DNA from: Lentimicrobium saccharophilum
Lineage (GTDB): Bacteria; Bacteroidota; Bacteroidia; Bacteroidales; Lentimicrobiaceae
DNA: 64,000 bases
Reading direction: 5' to 3'
Assembly (NCBI RefSeq): GCF_001192835.1
Contig: NZ_DF968182.1
Location: 967,748 to 1,031,747, forward strand
Each line of letters starts with the position of its first letter. Position 1 is the first letter of the stretch. A model generated the notes under the pieces. It was not told the DNA's origin. It was given only the letters and a program-made list of their open reading frames with translations, and did no database searches. Of the stretch, positions 45,225 through 53,616 are shown piece after piece. The position numbers and the translations under genes were made by a program.

Positions 45225-45510
45225 TCAGGAATTGCGGGGACACAAGATAATCATTGCGTCATTGCGGCTTTGCGCGGGGTAGGTTATCCCGGTTGGTCTC
45301 GGCTTCGCTCGACCACCGCCGCTCGACCACCGCCGCTCGACCACCGGGACGGATTCACAATTGAAAGGCCTGCTTAGTTGGTTCTTCTCCTTGAGGTGAC
45401 TGAGCGAAGTCGAAGTCAGGAGAAGATGTCCGAAGGACAGATTAGGTGATCGATGCCCGTGGCATGCTTCGGGAGGACGCGCGCTGGTTGCAAAAAGAAG
45501 ACCTGACAAG
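45225..45510. repeat. Flank of the hairpin family plus GCTCGACCACCGCC direct repeats
   Basis: Starts with the family's conserved AGTCAGGAATTGCGGGGACA and TTGCGTCATTGCGGC. Then come two tandem copies of CCGCTCGACCA/CCG (45312-45343), also present at 58838-58863, and a half hairpin at about 45501. No supportable gene. Confidence 0.65.
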
Positions 45511-45544
45511 TTGAAGCCTATCTGCACGGATAATCACTTATTTC

Positions 45545-45720
45545 CAACGGATTATCATTTTTTACTTCTTCTACTTTTTGCTTGACCAAAAAGTAGCAAA
45601 AAGTCAAGGCTTCCCAAAAATGGCTGAAAACAGGCGAGCGTTTTGGCCGGAATCCTGAAAATACACCGCGCTTCGCTTGGTGTATTCGCAAAAGAGGCTG
45701 TAATCATTCTGTTTGCACAT
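45545..45720. repeat. Distinct dispersed repeat (AAAAGTAGCAAAAAGTCAAGG type)
   Basis: The sequence from TACTTCTTCTACTTTTTGC through AAAAAGTCAAGGCTTCCC to GGCGAGCG resembles a repeat I recognise from many Bacteroidota genomes. It is a single copy in this window and is flanked by an inverted pair around CACCGCGCTTCGCTTGGTG. A 63-codon open frame over it has no support. Confidence 0.45.
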
Positions 45721-46020
45721 AATGAAACAGCCTCTATGCGGGATTATCCCGACTAAATCAATAGGAATATGTCTAATACTAATAGCTGATTCCAATAACC
45801 TATTGATTAAGTCGGGCTTAAGAAACGAAGGTTGTTACATTCCCCCTCTGCTCAAGACCGATGTACAAAAATCACCGGTGCATCGCCAGCCATTATCACA
45901 GACGTTTCTTCTTTATTCCACGCTGCCTGTTTTCTTAACGCCATTTTTGGAAGGCCAATCCTATTTTAATTGTTAATCCCGCTTACGCGGACGTACTCTT
46001 TCAGGCCAAAATAATATGCG

Positions 46021-47270
46021 CGGCCCCGCGGCCTGAGCGGATAAAAAGAAGGAAGTCAACAGATTGTGCTGACATCACTAAGCATTGATTGGAATATCAG
46101 TAGAAAGAAGGCCTGACAAGTCGGGAGAAGACTTGTTAGGTAAGGTCGTTGATTGTTTTGGTCAGGCCCTGTTGAGAAGTCAGGAATTGCGGGGACGCAA
46201 TATAATCTTTGCTTCGTAGCAGCTTGCCCCGCTGTGGCGGGGACTTTGCGTGGGGTAGGTTATGCAGGCTTTATTCCGTTGAGGTCCGTGGCACGTCCCG
46301 CCTCTTGGCGGGAAAGACGCGCGCTAACTGGATTCCAGGATTCTCTGTTTTCTTTGTAATCCCAGTAACGTAAGGCAGTGCGAAAAAATTTCAGCATTCG
46401 CATAAGCGACCTTCTGGTTTTCGTACGCTGTATCATCTGATAAAACTAAAACAGCTAACCTTGGTACTACAGAAAAACAGGCAGTCGCGGTGCGAATGCG
46501 CGGCCCCGCGGCCTGAGCGGATAAAAAGAAGAAAGTCAACAGTTTGTGCTGACATCATCAGGCATTGATTGGAACATCAGTAGAAAGAAGGCCTGACAAG
46601 TCGGGAGAAGACTTGTTAGGTAAGGTCGTTGATTGTTTTGGTCAGGCCCTGTTGAGAAGTCAGGAATTGCGGGGACGCAATATAATCTTTGCGTCGTAGC
46701 GTCTTTGCGTGGGGTAGGTTATGCAGGCTTTATTCCGTTGAGGTCCGTGGTACGTCCCGCCTCTTGGCGGGAAAGACGCGCGCTAACTGGATTCCATGAT
46801 TCTCTGTTTTCTTTGTAATCCCAGTGACGTAAGGCAGCGTAAAAAATTTTCAGCATTCGCATAAGCGACCTTCTGGTTTTCGTACGCTATATCATCTGAT
46901 AAAACTAAAACAGCTAACCTTGGTACTACAGAAAAACAGGCAGTCGCGTTGCGAATGCGCGGCCCCGCGGCCTGAGCGGATAGAAAGAATAAAGTCAACA
47001 GATTGTGCTGACATCACCAGGCTTTGATTGGAAGATCAATAAAAAGAAGACCTAACAAGTTGGAAGAAAACTTGTTAGGTCGGTTCGTTGATTGTTGTGG
47101 TGAGGCCCCTGTGGGGAAGTCAGGAATTACGGGGACGCAGAATAATCTTTGCATCGTAGCAGCTTGCCCCGCTGTGGCGGGGACTTTGCGCGGGGTTGGT
47201 TATGCAGACCTTATTCTATTGATGCCCGTGGCACGTCCCGCCTCTTGGCGGGAAAGACGCGCGCTAACTA
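46021..47270. repeat. Tandem units of about 460-480 bp with hairpin element
   Basis: Units begin at 46021, 46501 and 46960, each with CGGCCCCGCGGCCTGAGCGG. Each holds GTCAACAG(A/T)TTGTGCTGACATCA, then a hairpin-family element (46111-46141, 46591-46621, 47049-47081), the AGTCAGGAATT(G/A)CGGGGACGC flank, and the GTCCCGCCTCTTGGCGGGA palindrome. The first two units then carry TTTCTTTGTAATCCCAGT and an inverted pair around GCATTCGCATAAGCGACC; the third stops after the GTCCCGCC palindrome. Open frames here are repeat translations. Confidence 0.85.
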
Positions 47271-47279
47271 AAAAAAGAA

Positions 47280-47640
47280 GACCTAACAAGTCGTAAAGAA
47301 GACTTGTCAGGTCGGTTCGTTGCTTGTTGTGGTGGGGCCCTGTGGAGAAGTCAGGAATTGCGGGGACACAATATAATCATTGCGTCATTGCGGCTTTGCG
47401 CGGGGTAGGTTATGCAGGTTTTATTCTGTTGAGGTCCGTTGCACGCGTGTGGTGATGTGATGATTTGAGAATGTGATGATTTGAGAATGAAAGAATGTGA
47501 AAATTTGAAAATGTTGTCGATCCGGCGGGTTCTATTGTGTTCTATTGTGTTCTATTGTGCCTATTGTGGTTTAATTACCTCCGTGGAAACTACTTGGAAC
47601 GTGTCGGAAAGAAGCGCGCTAGCCGGATTCGTGCATTCGT
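47280..47640. repeat. Hairpin-family element and low-complexity tail before pabB
   Basis: Hairpin GACCTAACAAGTC ... GACTTGTCAGGTC at 47280-47313 with its conserved flank to about 47440. Then come GATTTGAGAATGTGAT units, three copies of TTCTATTGTG, and the ATTCGTGCATTCGTGGCAA motif at 47628-47646. The stretch from GATGATTTGAGAATG to TTGGAACGTGTCGG recurs at 58930-59070. Confidence 0.75.
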
Positions 47641-47709
47641 GGCAATCACTGCTACCCTGACACACTTACGAGCCTCCAGAATTAGTATTTTCGCATTTTA
47701 AATCAATCC

Positions 47710-48687
47710 ATGGATCAGGCGAAAAAGGCTTTCGAATTGATGAACCACTTTGGCGGCAAACGCCTGCCATTCCTGTTTGTCATTGACTTTGAATGCCGCA
47801 AACCGGTGGTGCTGCCATTGGAAGAGGCCGCAAAAGAAGGTATTTTCTTTGATTTCAGGGGGTATTCCAACGGAGCGCCGTCATTTTCAGCACCTGCGGA
47901 TTCATTGATATTTGAAAAGTATCCCATCCCTTTCAGCGATTACCTGAAGGCCTTCGAACCCGTGATGGCCGGCCTGCAATCCGGCAATTCCTATCTGCTG
48001 AACCTTACCTTTCCGACACCCGTAAAGATCAACCGCACCCTGTCCGAAATCTTCTTCCTTAGCCGGGCGCCTTACAAACTGCTTTTCAGGGATGCGTTTA
48101 CCGTTTTTTCGCCGGAGTGCTTTGTCAGGATTAATAACGGGGTCATCTCTTCCTTTCCCATGAAGGGCACCATCGACGCCGGTATGCCCGGTGCCGACCG
48201 CCTGCTGCTCGAAGATGCCAAAGAGATCGCCGAACACCATACCATCGTCGACCTGATCCGCAACGACCTGAGCATGGTCGCGGAAGCGGTAAAGGTGAAG
48301 CGCTTCAGGTACCTCGAAGAGATACGGACCAATCACCGGCATCTGTTGCAGGCCAGTTCCGAGATCACCGGCCGGCTGCCCGTTGACTGGGCCTCACAGG
48401 TCGGCACCCTCCTCCGGGCGTTGCTGCCTGCCGGAAGCATTTCCGGGGCGCCCAAAAAGAAAACCCTGGAGATTATCCGCAGGGCCGAACCGGATGAACG
48501 GGGCTACTATACCGGCATCTGCGGGATTTTCGACGGTCACGGGCTGGATTCGGCCGTGATGATCCGTTTTATTGAAAATTCGCCCGGAGGTAAACTTTTC
48601 CGGAGCGGCGGCGGGATTACCATCAACAGCAACCCTGAAAGTGAATACCGTGAACTGATCGATAAGGTATATGTCCCTTTTGTTTGA
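47710..48687 (+). CDS. pabB: Aminodeoxychorismate synthase component I
   Basis: 325 residues, a short chorismate-binding enzyme lacking the long N-terminal half of Escherichia coli PabB. The active-site segment SFPMKGTIDAG has Lys where anthranilate synthases have Ala (PIAGT), as in PabB, whose Lys forms a covalent intermediate. Other family motifs are ADRLLLEDAKEIAEHHTIVD, LIRNDLS, the SISGAPKKKTLEII turn and GYYTGICGIFDGHGLDSAVM. It makes 4-amino-4-deoxychorismate for folate with PabA ammonia. The pabC start overlaps its end by 17 bases. A TATTTTCG box at 47686-47693 may be the -7 element. Confidence 0.92.
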   Translation: MDQAKKAFELMNHFGGKRLPFLFVIDFECRKPVVLPLEEAAKEGIFFDFRGYSNGAPSFSAPADSLIFEKYPIPFSDYLKAFEPVMAGLQSGNSYLLNLTFPTPVKINRTLSEIFFLSRAPYKLLFRDAFTVFSPECFVRINNGVISSFPMKGTIDAGMPGADRLLLEDAKEIAEHHTIVDLIRNDLSMVAEAVKVKRFRYLEEIRTNHRHLLQASSEITGRLPVDWASQVGTLLRALLPAGSISGAPKKKTLEIIRRAEPDERGYYTGICGIFDGHGLDSAVMIRFIENSPGGKLFRSGGGITINSNPESEYRELIDKVYVPFV

Positions 48688-49270
48688 AACCATCAGCATC
48701 CGCGACGGCAGGCCCGAAAACCTTCGCTGGCACCAGCAAAGGGTTGATGCTTCGGTAAAGGCCGCTTCCGGCCGTGTGCCATCCTTCCTGTTGACGGAGG
48801 AGATAAAGGTGCCGCCTTCTGCTGCCTCAGGCCAATACCGCTGCCGGGTGGATTACGATACGGAGATCAGGGAAATTACCTTCCGGCCCTATGTTTTCAA
48901 TGCCATCAGCAGCCTGAAACTGATTGAGGATAACACGATCACCTATAACCTGAAGTTTGCTGAAAGAACAGCCCTGTTGAATCTGTTTGCGCAGCGCGGC
49001 AGTTGCGACGATGTGCTGATTGTGAAGAACGGCCTGATTACCGACAGCATTTACGCCAATGTGGCGCTGCTGAAAAACGGGCAATGGTTCACCCCCCTGG
49101 CGCCGCTGCTCCCCGGTACCTGCCGTGCCCGGCTGATTGACGAAAATATGCTGATCCCTGTTCCGATCAGGGTGGACAACCTGTACCATTACGAATCCAT
49201 ACTGCTGATCAATGCATTGCGGGGGTTCAGGCCCCGGAGGGCTTTTCCGGTGAGCGGGGTGAGGTTCTGA
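48671..49270 (+). CDS. pabC: Aminodeoxychorismate lyase-like class IV aminotransferase
   Basis: 199 residues, shorter than the 270-residue norm because the N-terminal part is reduced, as is common in Bacteroidota PabC-like proteins next to pabB. The PLP-binding Lys is probably in YNLKFAERTAL (about residue 95), and LIVKNGLITDSIYANVALL is the usual following segment; PLLPGTCRARLIDENML matches the C-terminal helix. It would release pyruvate from aminodeoxychorismate to give para-aminobenzoate. Its start overlaps pabB by 17 bases. A period-8 repeat array begins directly at its stop codon. Confidence 0.88.
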   Translation: MSLLFETISIRDGRPENLRWHQQRVDASVKAASGRVPSFLLTEEIKVPPSAASGQYRCRVDYDTEIREITFRPYVFNAISSLKLIEDNTITYNLKFAERTALLNLFAQRGSCDDVLIVKNGLITDSIYANVALLKNGQWFTPLAPLLPGTCRARLIDENMLIPVPIRVDNLYHYESILLINALRGFRPRRAFPVSGVRF

Positions 49271-49376
49271 GGATTCAAAGATTCAAAGATTCAAGGATTC
49301 AAAGATTCAAAGACTTAAAGATTCAAAGATTCAGAAGTAAGAAGTAAGAAGTAGGAAGTAGAAAGTAGGAAGAAAG
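49271..49376. repeat. Period-8 arrays directly after pabC
   Basis: About seven GATTCAAA/GG units begin at the pabC stop codon, followed by a second short-period array of AGAAGTA-type units (49333-49372). Confidence 0.85.
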
Positions 49377-49439
49377 CTTGTTAGGTCAGGCTCAAATCGG
49401 ATTGGAAGCACTTGACTCGTAAAAAAACTCAATTTCTTT

Positions 49440-50215
49440 TTCTTTGTAATCCCAGTGCTGTTAGGCAGTGGGAAAAATTTTCAGCTTTCGCAAAAGCGAC
49501 CTTCTAAAGTTGACCTTCCAAAACCTATTTTCAAAGAATTGGATGAAATGCTATGAAATGAAACAATGGTCAAGTTTAGGCAGTCGTGTTGCGAAAGCGA
49601 GGCCCCGCGGCCTGAGCGGATAAAAAGTTGAGAGTTTGCTTTTTGGGCTGACATCACTAAACATTGATTGGAACATCAGCAAAAAGAAGACCTAACAAGT
49701 TATAAGAAAACTTGTTAGGTCAGGTCGTTGATTGTTTTGGTCAGGCCCTGCGGGGAAGTCAGGAATTGCGGGGACGCAGAATAATCGTTGCGTCATTGCA
49801 GCTTGACCCGCTGTGGCGGGGACTTTGCGCGGAGTAGGTTATGCAGGATTTATTCTGTTGAGGCCCGTGGCACGTCCCGCCTCTTGGCGGGAAAGACGCG
49901 CACTAACAAAAAAAGAAGACCTAACAAGTTAGTAGAAAACTTGTTAGGTCGGTTCGTTGATTGTTGTGGTTAGGCCCTTTGGGGAAGTCAGGAATTGCGG
50001 GTACGCAAAATAATCATTGCGTCTATGCGACTTTGCGCGAAGTAGGTTATGCAGGTTTTATTCTGTTGAGGCCCGTGGCACGTCCCGCCTCTTGGCGGGA
50101 AAGACGCGCACTAACAAAAAAAGAAGACCTAACAAGTTAGTAGAAAACTTGTTAGGTCGGTTCGTTGATTGTTGTTGTCAGGCCCTGTGGGGAAGTCAGG
50201 AATTACGGGGACGGT
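49440..50215. repeat. Hairpin-family cluster of three elements with conserved flanks
   Basis: Hairpins at 49689-49721, 49918-49950 and 50126-50158. Each is followed by the TTCGTTGATTGTT and AGTCAGGAATT(G/A)CGGG flank; the first two flanks continue through GTAGGTTATGCAGG to the GTCCCGCCTCTTGGCGGGA palindrome. The last two units repeat with a spacing of 208 bp. The first unit is preceded by TTTCTTTGTAATCCCAGT and the GGCCCCGCGGCCTGAGCGG block. No supportable gene. Confidence 0.85.
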
Positions 50216-50302
50216 AATTCAAATCCGAAATCCGCAATCCGCTCCCGATATCCATCGGGACCGCAATCCTTTGCCCGAAGCGCTTACTTTCCCTCAAACC
50301 TG

Positions 50303-50545
50303 CTACTCATCCAGCTTGTGACGGGCATCCCAGGCCTTCTTGGCGCCGTAAGCGGCAAACAATCCCAGCATCAGCGTGACGGCCGAGCCTATGGGCGCGC
50401 CGCCGCCGGCAGGCTGGTTGGTGGTTTGCCCGTGACCTCCCGAAGGGGGAGGAGGTGGCGGTCCCTGTGCAAAAACGGAAGTGCTGAACCCGGCGAAGAG
50501 CGCGAGCATCAGCGTTACGGACAATATTTTAACTGTTTTTTTCAT
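50303..50545 (-). CDS. Small exported protein with sorting-signal-like C-terminus, copy 1
   Basis: 80 residues: signal peptide ending about residue 26 (VFAQ), six prolines, a Gly/Gln/Asn-rich spacer, then GGGAPIGSAVTLMLGLFAAYGAKKAWDARHKLDE. That last part is a short motif, a hydrophobic segment and a basic end. It resembles the PID-CTERM type of tripartite signal from Bacteroidota, except that the motif is PIG rather than PID. It lies 69 bases behind the 781-residue T9SS gene and is probably co-transcribed. It is near-identical to the protein at 53374-53616, differing only in the final stretch (ARHKLDE versus AREKLDE). The function is unknown. Confidence 0.7.
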   Translation of the reverse strand: MKKTVKILSVTLMLALFAGFSTSVFAQGPPPPPPSGGHGQTTNQPAGGGAPIGSAVTLMLGLFAAYGAKKAWDARHKLDE

Positions 50546-51838
50546 GCTATATCTTTTTCTTTTTTTTGCTTCACAAAAACCGGCGGGACGGCCTGCGCCG
50601 CCCGCACGGCAAAATTATAAAATAACCTTTGCGCTTACAACCCGCGATCCCGCCACGGCGGTAACCACGTACACGCCCTTAGGCAGTTTCGCTGCATTCA
50701 GCATAGCCAGCCCGTTGCCATTGACCCGCTCAGCCATTACCACGCGGCCGGTAAGGTCGGTGATGGTGACGCTGGCCTTTGCATCCGGCCCGTTGAGGTA
50801 AACCACCCCGCCGTATGCGTAGATATTTACCGGAGCAGTGGTTGAAGGATCATTCATGCCCAGGGTGCCGAAGTGCAGGGTGAAACGGTTGGCATCGTCG
50901 CCCTCCGCAGCGGTAAAGTGATAGGCGCCATCTTCGGTAAGGTTGGTAACCGTGCCGGTTTTAATGTCCGTAAGGTAAACGATGGTGGCGGGGATATTCT
51001 TCGCCAGCTCAATGTTGTAGTTTGTGGCCGTGTTCTTCACAAAGCCGAACGGGATTGCCAGTTCGTTGCTGACTGCCGGCAGGGTGTTCAGCGCGTACAG
51101 GCTGCTGCCTGAAACCGAGTAGAACATCGGGGCGAAGCCTGCCAGGAAGTAAGCGTCGAAATCAGCATCGTAAGCCTCTGTGGCCGACGGGTTAAACCGC
51201 ACGATGCTCGATTGTGATGTTAGTCCTTCCAGATCGTTGGCTTTCAACAGGATGAACTCTTCGTCCGACTTGTACCAGTTGGCGGCATTGTGTTCCCGTG
51301 CATCGGCCGGAATGGTGAGTTCGCCGCTCCCCGTGGTATAAACCATAAAACCGTTCATAGCAGGGATAATATCGCTCTGTTCCGTGGTTGTTTTATAACT
51401 TCCGTCGGCTGAACTCCATACCTGCGCTACCGCATTGATATTGGTTTTTGTCCATGTGCCGGAGCCCCAGTTGATGGCGCTGGCAAACGGGTTGCCCGCC
51501 AGGTGCCAGCCCGGGTAGGCGCTGGTACCGGTGTTGGTAAGCCCGCTCAGGGTAACATCCGCAACATTCAGGTTGCCGCTGAAGGTTTTGGTATCCGTTT
51601 GCTGATAAGCTACCAGGTAACCCTTACCGGGGATAAATGTAGTGATGTTGTTGGCGCCCACCTTCTGGTTAAGCCAGTTGTCAGTGCTGGCGGTTTCGTC
51701 GAATGCGTAGAAGTCGTAATCATTGCCGGTGCCGGTGGGTGTCCAGTCCCCGCTGATGCCTTGCGCGGCTACCGGCGAGGAAAGCAGGTGCCAGCCGCTG
51801 CCGGCGGTTTCCCAGGTAGCTGCTTCAATATAGCGCTC
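50322..51838 (-). repeat. Duplicated C-terminal module plus small gene, copy 1
   Basis: About 1.5 kb nearly identical to 53393-54908 (offset 3070-3071). It covers most of the small gene, the 69-base spacer and the last approximately 400 codons of the upstream T9SS gene. Identity fades upstream of the ERYI(E/T)AATWETAGSG segment. Confidence 0.9.
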
Positions 51839-52960
51839 TACCGTGGCGGGTACACCGGAGGTCGAGTGAGTCAAAGATCCTGTACCCGTGGCAGATGAAC
51901 TTAATAACATGGCTCCGTTATTTCCAAGTTCATTAGATACTGTTAATGCAGCATCATCATTGATGGTAAGTTGAGAATTCAGGTTTACCAGCAATCCTGA
52001 TACTGTTGCGTTTTCATCCAGGCTTACATTATGCTGGATTACGACCTGATCAGACGCTGATGGCTTAGTTCCCCCCTCCCATGTTGATGCCGCAGACCAA
52101 TCTGCTGATGCTGCTGAAAATTTAACTGTACCTGACTGAATTGTATATGAATAATTTGAGCCACCATTGTTAAGGAAATTAATGGTAAACATATCCGCGT
52201 TGGAGTGATTTATTGAGGTAAGCCCGGCTTTTGAAGTAAAGAAATAGTAGATTATTGTTCCGGTGCTGAAATTTGGCAACTCTGCCCGATATGTATTACC
52301 TGAAAGAAGCGAAAGCTCAATAATAGTACTCGTGGTAAAGTCATCATTGGAATACCTTACATATACCCCTTGACCTCCGGCTACCGGAGCCGAAAGTGTG
52401 GCATAAACAACAGGCTTCATATCAGGATATACGACGGACGGAATCCGGTATTCAGAAGCTATTGACACAGGCTCCGCATCCGTTTCAATAAAAATGGCCT
52501 CCGTACTTGAATATCCGATATCTTTCCAATTCATCGTGTACCATTTGCCATTTGTAAAAGTAACAGAATTATCGCTACCCGTATTATGAGTATAGGTCTG
52601 AAGTGTATTCATCTGAACATTTACACCAGCCCACTTATTATTATAATATTCACCTGATGGTCCACTAGTAAAAAGCCATTGGTAAGAACCTCCGGTAATA
52701 TCACCGCCGGAAGCTGCTACACTGAAAACAGTCTGCCAGCGGGCTTGACCGGTAGTAATTTTTGTTATACGTCCATTGGTAACCTGCGTTGAACTGGCAA
52801 ATGCAAGATTCGTTGGTGGGTTATTAAAGGAATTATAAGTGCCGGGCATGTTCAGCCCCTCTGGCTCATAAATCTGGGCCTGTGTTTCCATCAGCGGAGC
52901 GGTCAATAAAGCTATAAAAGCAACGTTTACTAAAGCCCACTTAAGTAAGTTATTTTTCAT
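50615..52960 (-). CDS. T9SS-sorted surface or secreted protein with starch-binding-like N-terminus
   Basis: 781 residues. Signal peptide ends about residue 29 (ETQAQ). The N-terminal module IYEPEGLNMPGTYNSFNNPP to FIETDAEPVSI (about 30-175) is clearly related to the N-terminus of the GH13 amylase at 59698-63471. A second beta domain follows (about 175-275), then a short autotransporter-like repeat (ADWSAASTWEGGTKPSASDQ, VSGLLVNLNSQLTI) and a large C-terminal module (about 375-700) with GWHLLSSPVAAQGISG, GNPFASAINWGSGTWTK and FTLHFGTLGMN. A type A sorting domain ends PKGVYVVTAVAG to VSAKVIL. No catalytic motif. It has a strong promoter directly upstream. Confidence 0.85.
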   Translation of the reverse strand: MKNNLLKWALVNVAFIALLTAPLMETQAQIYEPEGLNMPGTYNSFNNPPTNLAFASSTQVTNGRITKITTGQARWQTVFSVAASGGDITGGSYQWLFTSGPSGEYYNNKWAGVNVQMNTLQTYTHNTGSDNSVTFTNGKWYTMNWKDIGYSSTEAIFIETDAEPVSIASEYRIPSVVYPDMKPVVYATLSAPVAGGQGVYVRYSNDDFTTSTIIELSLLSGNTYRAELPNFSTGTIIYYFFTSKAGLTSINHSNADMFTINFLNNGGSNYSYTIQSGTVKFSAASADWSAASTWEGGTKPSASDQVVIQHNVSLDENATVSGLLVNLNSQLTINDDAALTVSNELGNNGAMLLSSSATGTGSLTHSTSGVPATVERYIEAATWETAGSGWHLLSSPVAAQGISGDWTPTGTGNDYDFYAFDETASTDNWLNQKVGANNITTFIPGKGYLVAYQQTDTKTFSGNLNVADVTLSGLTNTGTSAYPGWHLAGNPFASAINWGSGTWTKTNINAVAQVWSSADGSYKTTTEQSDIIPAMNGFMVYTTGSGELTIPADAREHNAANWYKSDEEFILLKANDLEGLTSQSSIVRFNPSATEAYDADFDAYFLAGFAPMFYSVSGSSLYALNTLPAVSNELAIPFGFVKNTATNYNIELAKNIPATIVYLTDIKTGTVTNLTEDGAYHFTAAEGDDANRFTLHFGTLGMNDPSTTAPVNIYAYGGVVYLNGPDAKASVTITDLTGRVVMAERVNGNGLAMLNAAKLPKGVYVVTAVAGSRVVSAKVIL

Positions 52961-52992
52961 ATTTGCTTGATTTAACTTTATACAATAATCAT

Positions 52993-53023
52993 CAAAATTA
53001 CAAAAACAGAATAAAAGAACAAA
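52993..53023 (-). promoter_or_regulatory. Bacteroidota-type promoter of the 781-residue T9SS gene
   Basis: TTTG (53020-53023), a 19-base spacer, TAATTTTG (52993-53000): full match to TTTG-N19-21-TAnnTTTG on the minus strand. The start would be near 52986, with a leader of about 26 bases. Confidence 0.6.
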
Positions 53024-53255
53024 AATATAGCATAAAAGTTGACGAAATCAACGTTCACATTATCAAAAACTTAGTAATTTTTCTACTTCCCTTTTCAAAA
53101 GCCGCATTCATATTGATTTTTCATCATTTACAAGATTCAGAACATGGCAGCAGCAGTGAATGAAAAGCCGGCATCGCCCTATGTGACCGCTCACCCGGCA
53201 TGATGGACTGTGCTTCGGTTATGGGGACGTCCTGAGAGGTGTTCAACAAAAAAAA

Positions 53256-53293
53256 GACCTGGCAAGTCTGTTGGATAAAGGACTTGTCAGGTC
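53256..53293. repeat. Hairpin-family element near the end of small gene copy 2
   Basis: GACCTGGCAAGTC ... GACTTGTCAGGTC. This copy lacks the usual long flank. Lying 80 bases beyond the stop of the 53374-53616 gene, it could act as its transcription end. Confidence 0.65.
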
Positions 53294-53373
53294 AATAGGG
53301 TTAAAAAAGCGGAAAGTATATACGGGATTATCCGGTTACCTGCCCCCTGGTGTTTTGGTATGGCAAAAAGTGC

Positions 53374-53616
53374 CTATTCATCTAACTTCTCTCGGGCATC
53401 CCAGGCCTTCTTGGCGCCGTAAGCGGCAAACAACCCCAGCATCAGCGTGACGGCCGAGCCTATGGGCGCGCCGCCGCCGGCAGGCTGGTTGGTGGTTTGC
53501 CCGTGACCTCCGGAAGGGGGAGGAGGTGGCGGTCCCTGTGCAAAAACGGAAGTGCTGAACCCGGCGAAGAGCGCGAGCATCAGCGTTACGGACAATATTT
53601 TAACTGTTTTTTTCAT
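53374..53616 (-). CDS. Small exported protein with sorting-signal-like C-terminus, copy 2
   Basis: 80 residues, one change from copy 1 (WDAREKLDE instead of WDARHKLDE). It has the same signal peptide, poly-proline and PIG plus hydrophobic plus AYGAKKAWD end. It follows the 1202-residue T9SS gene by 68 bases, repeating the gene order of copy 1, so gene pair and spacer were duplicated together. A processing or anchoring enzyme for such C-termini is not visible in this window. Confidence 0.7.
   Translation of the reverse strand: MKKTVKILSVTLMLALFAGFSTSVFAQGPPPPPPSGGHGQTTNQPAGGGAPIGSAVTLMLGLFAAYGAKKAWDAREKLDE

Noticed and set aside
45604-45795. 63-codon frame on the minus strand
   Set aside because: It lies partly on a dispersed repeat and has no recognisable domain.
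46153-47296. Several 60-90 codon frames with similar products
   Set aside because: They repeat because the DNA is tandemly repeated; no family resemblance and unstable ends.
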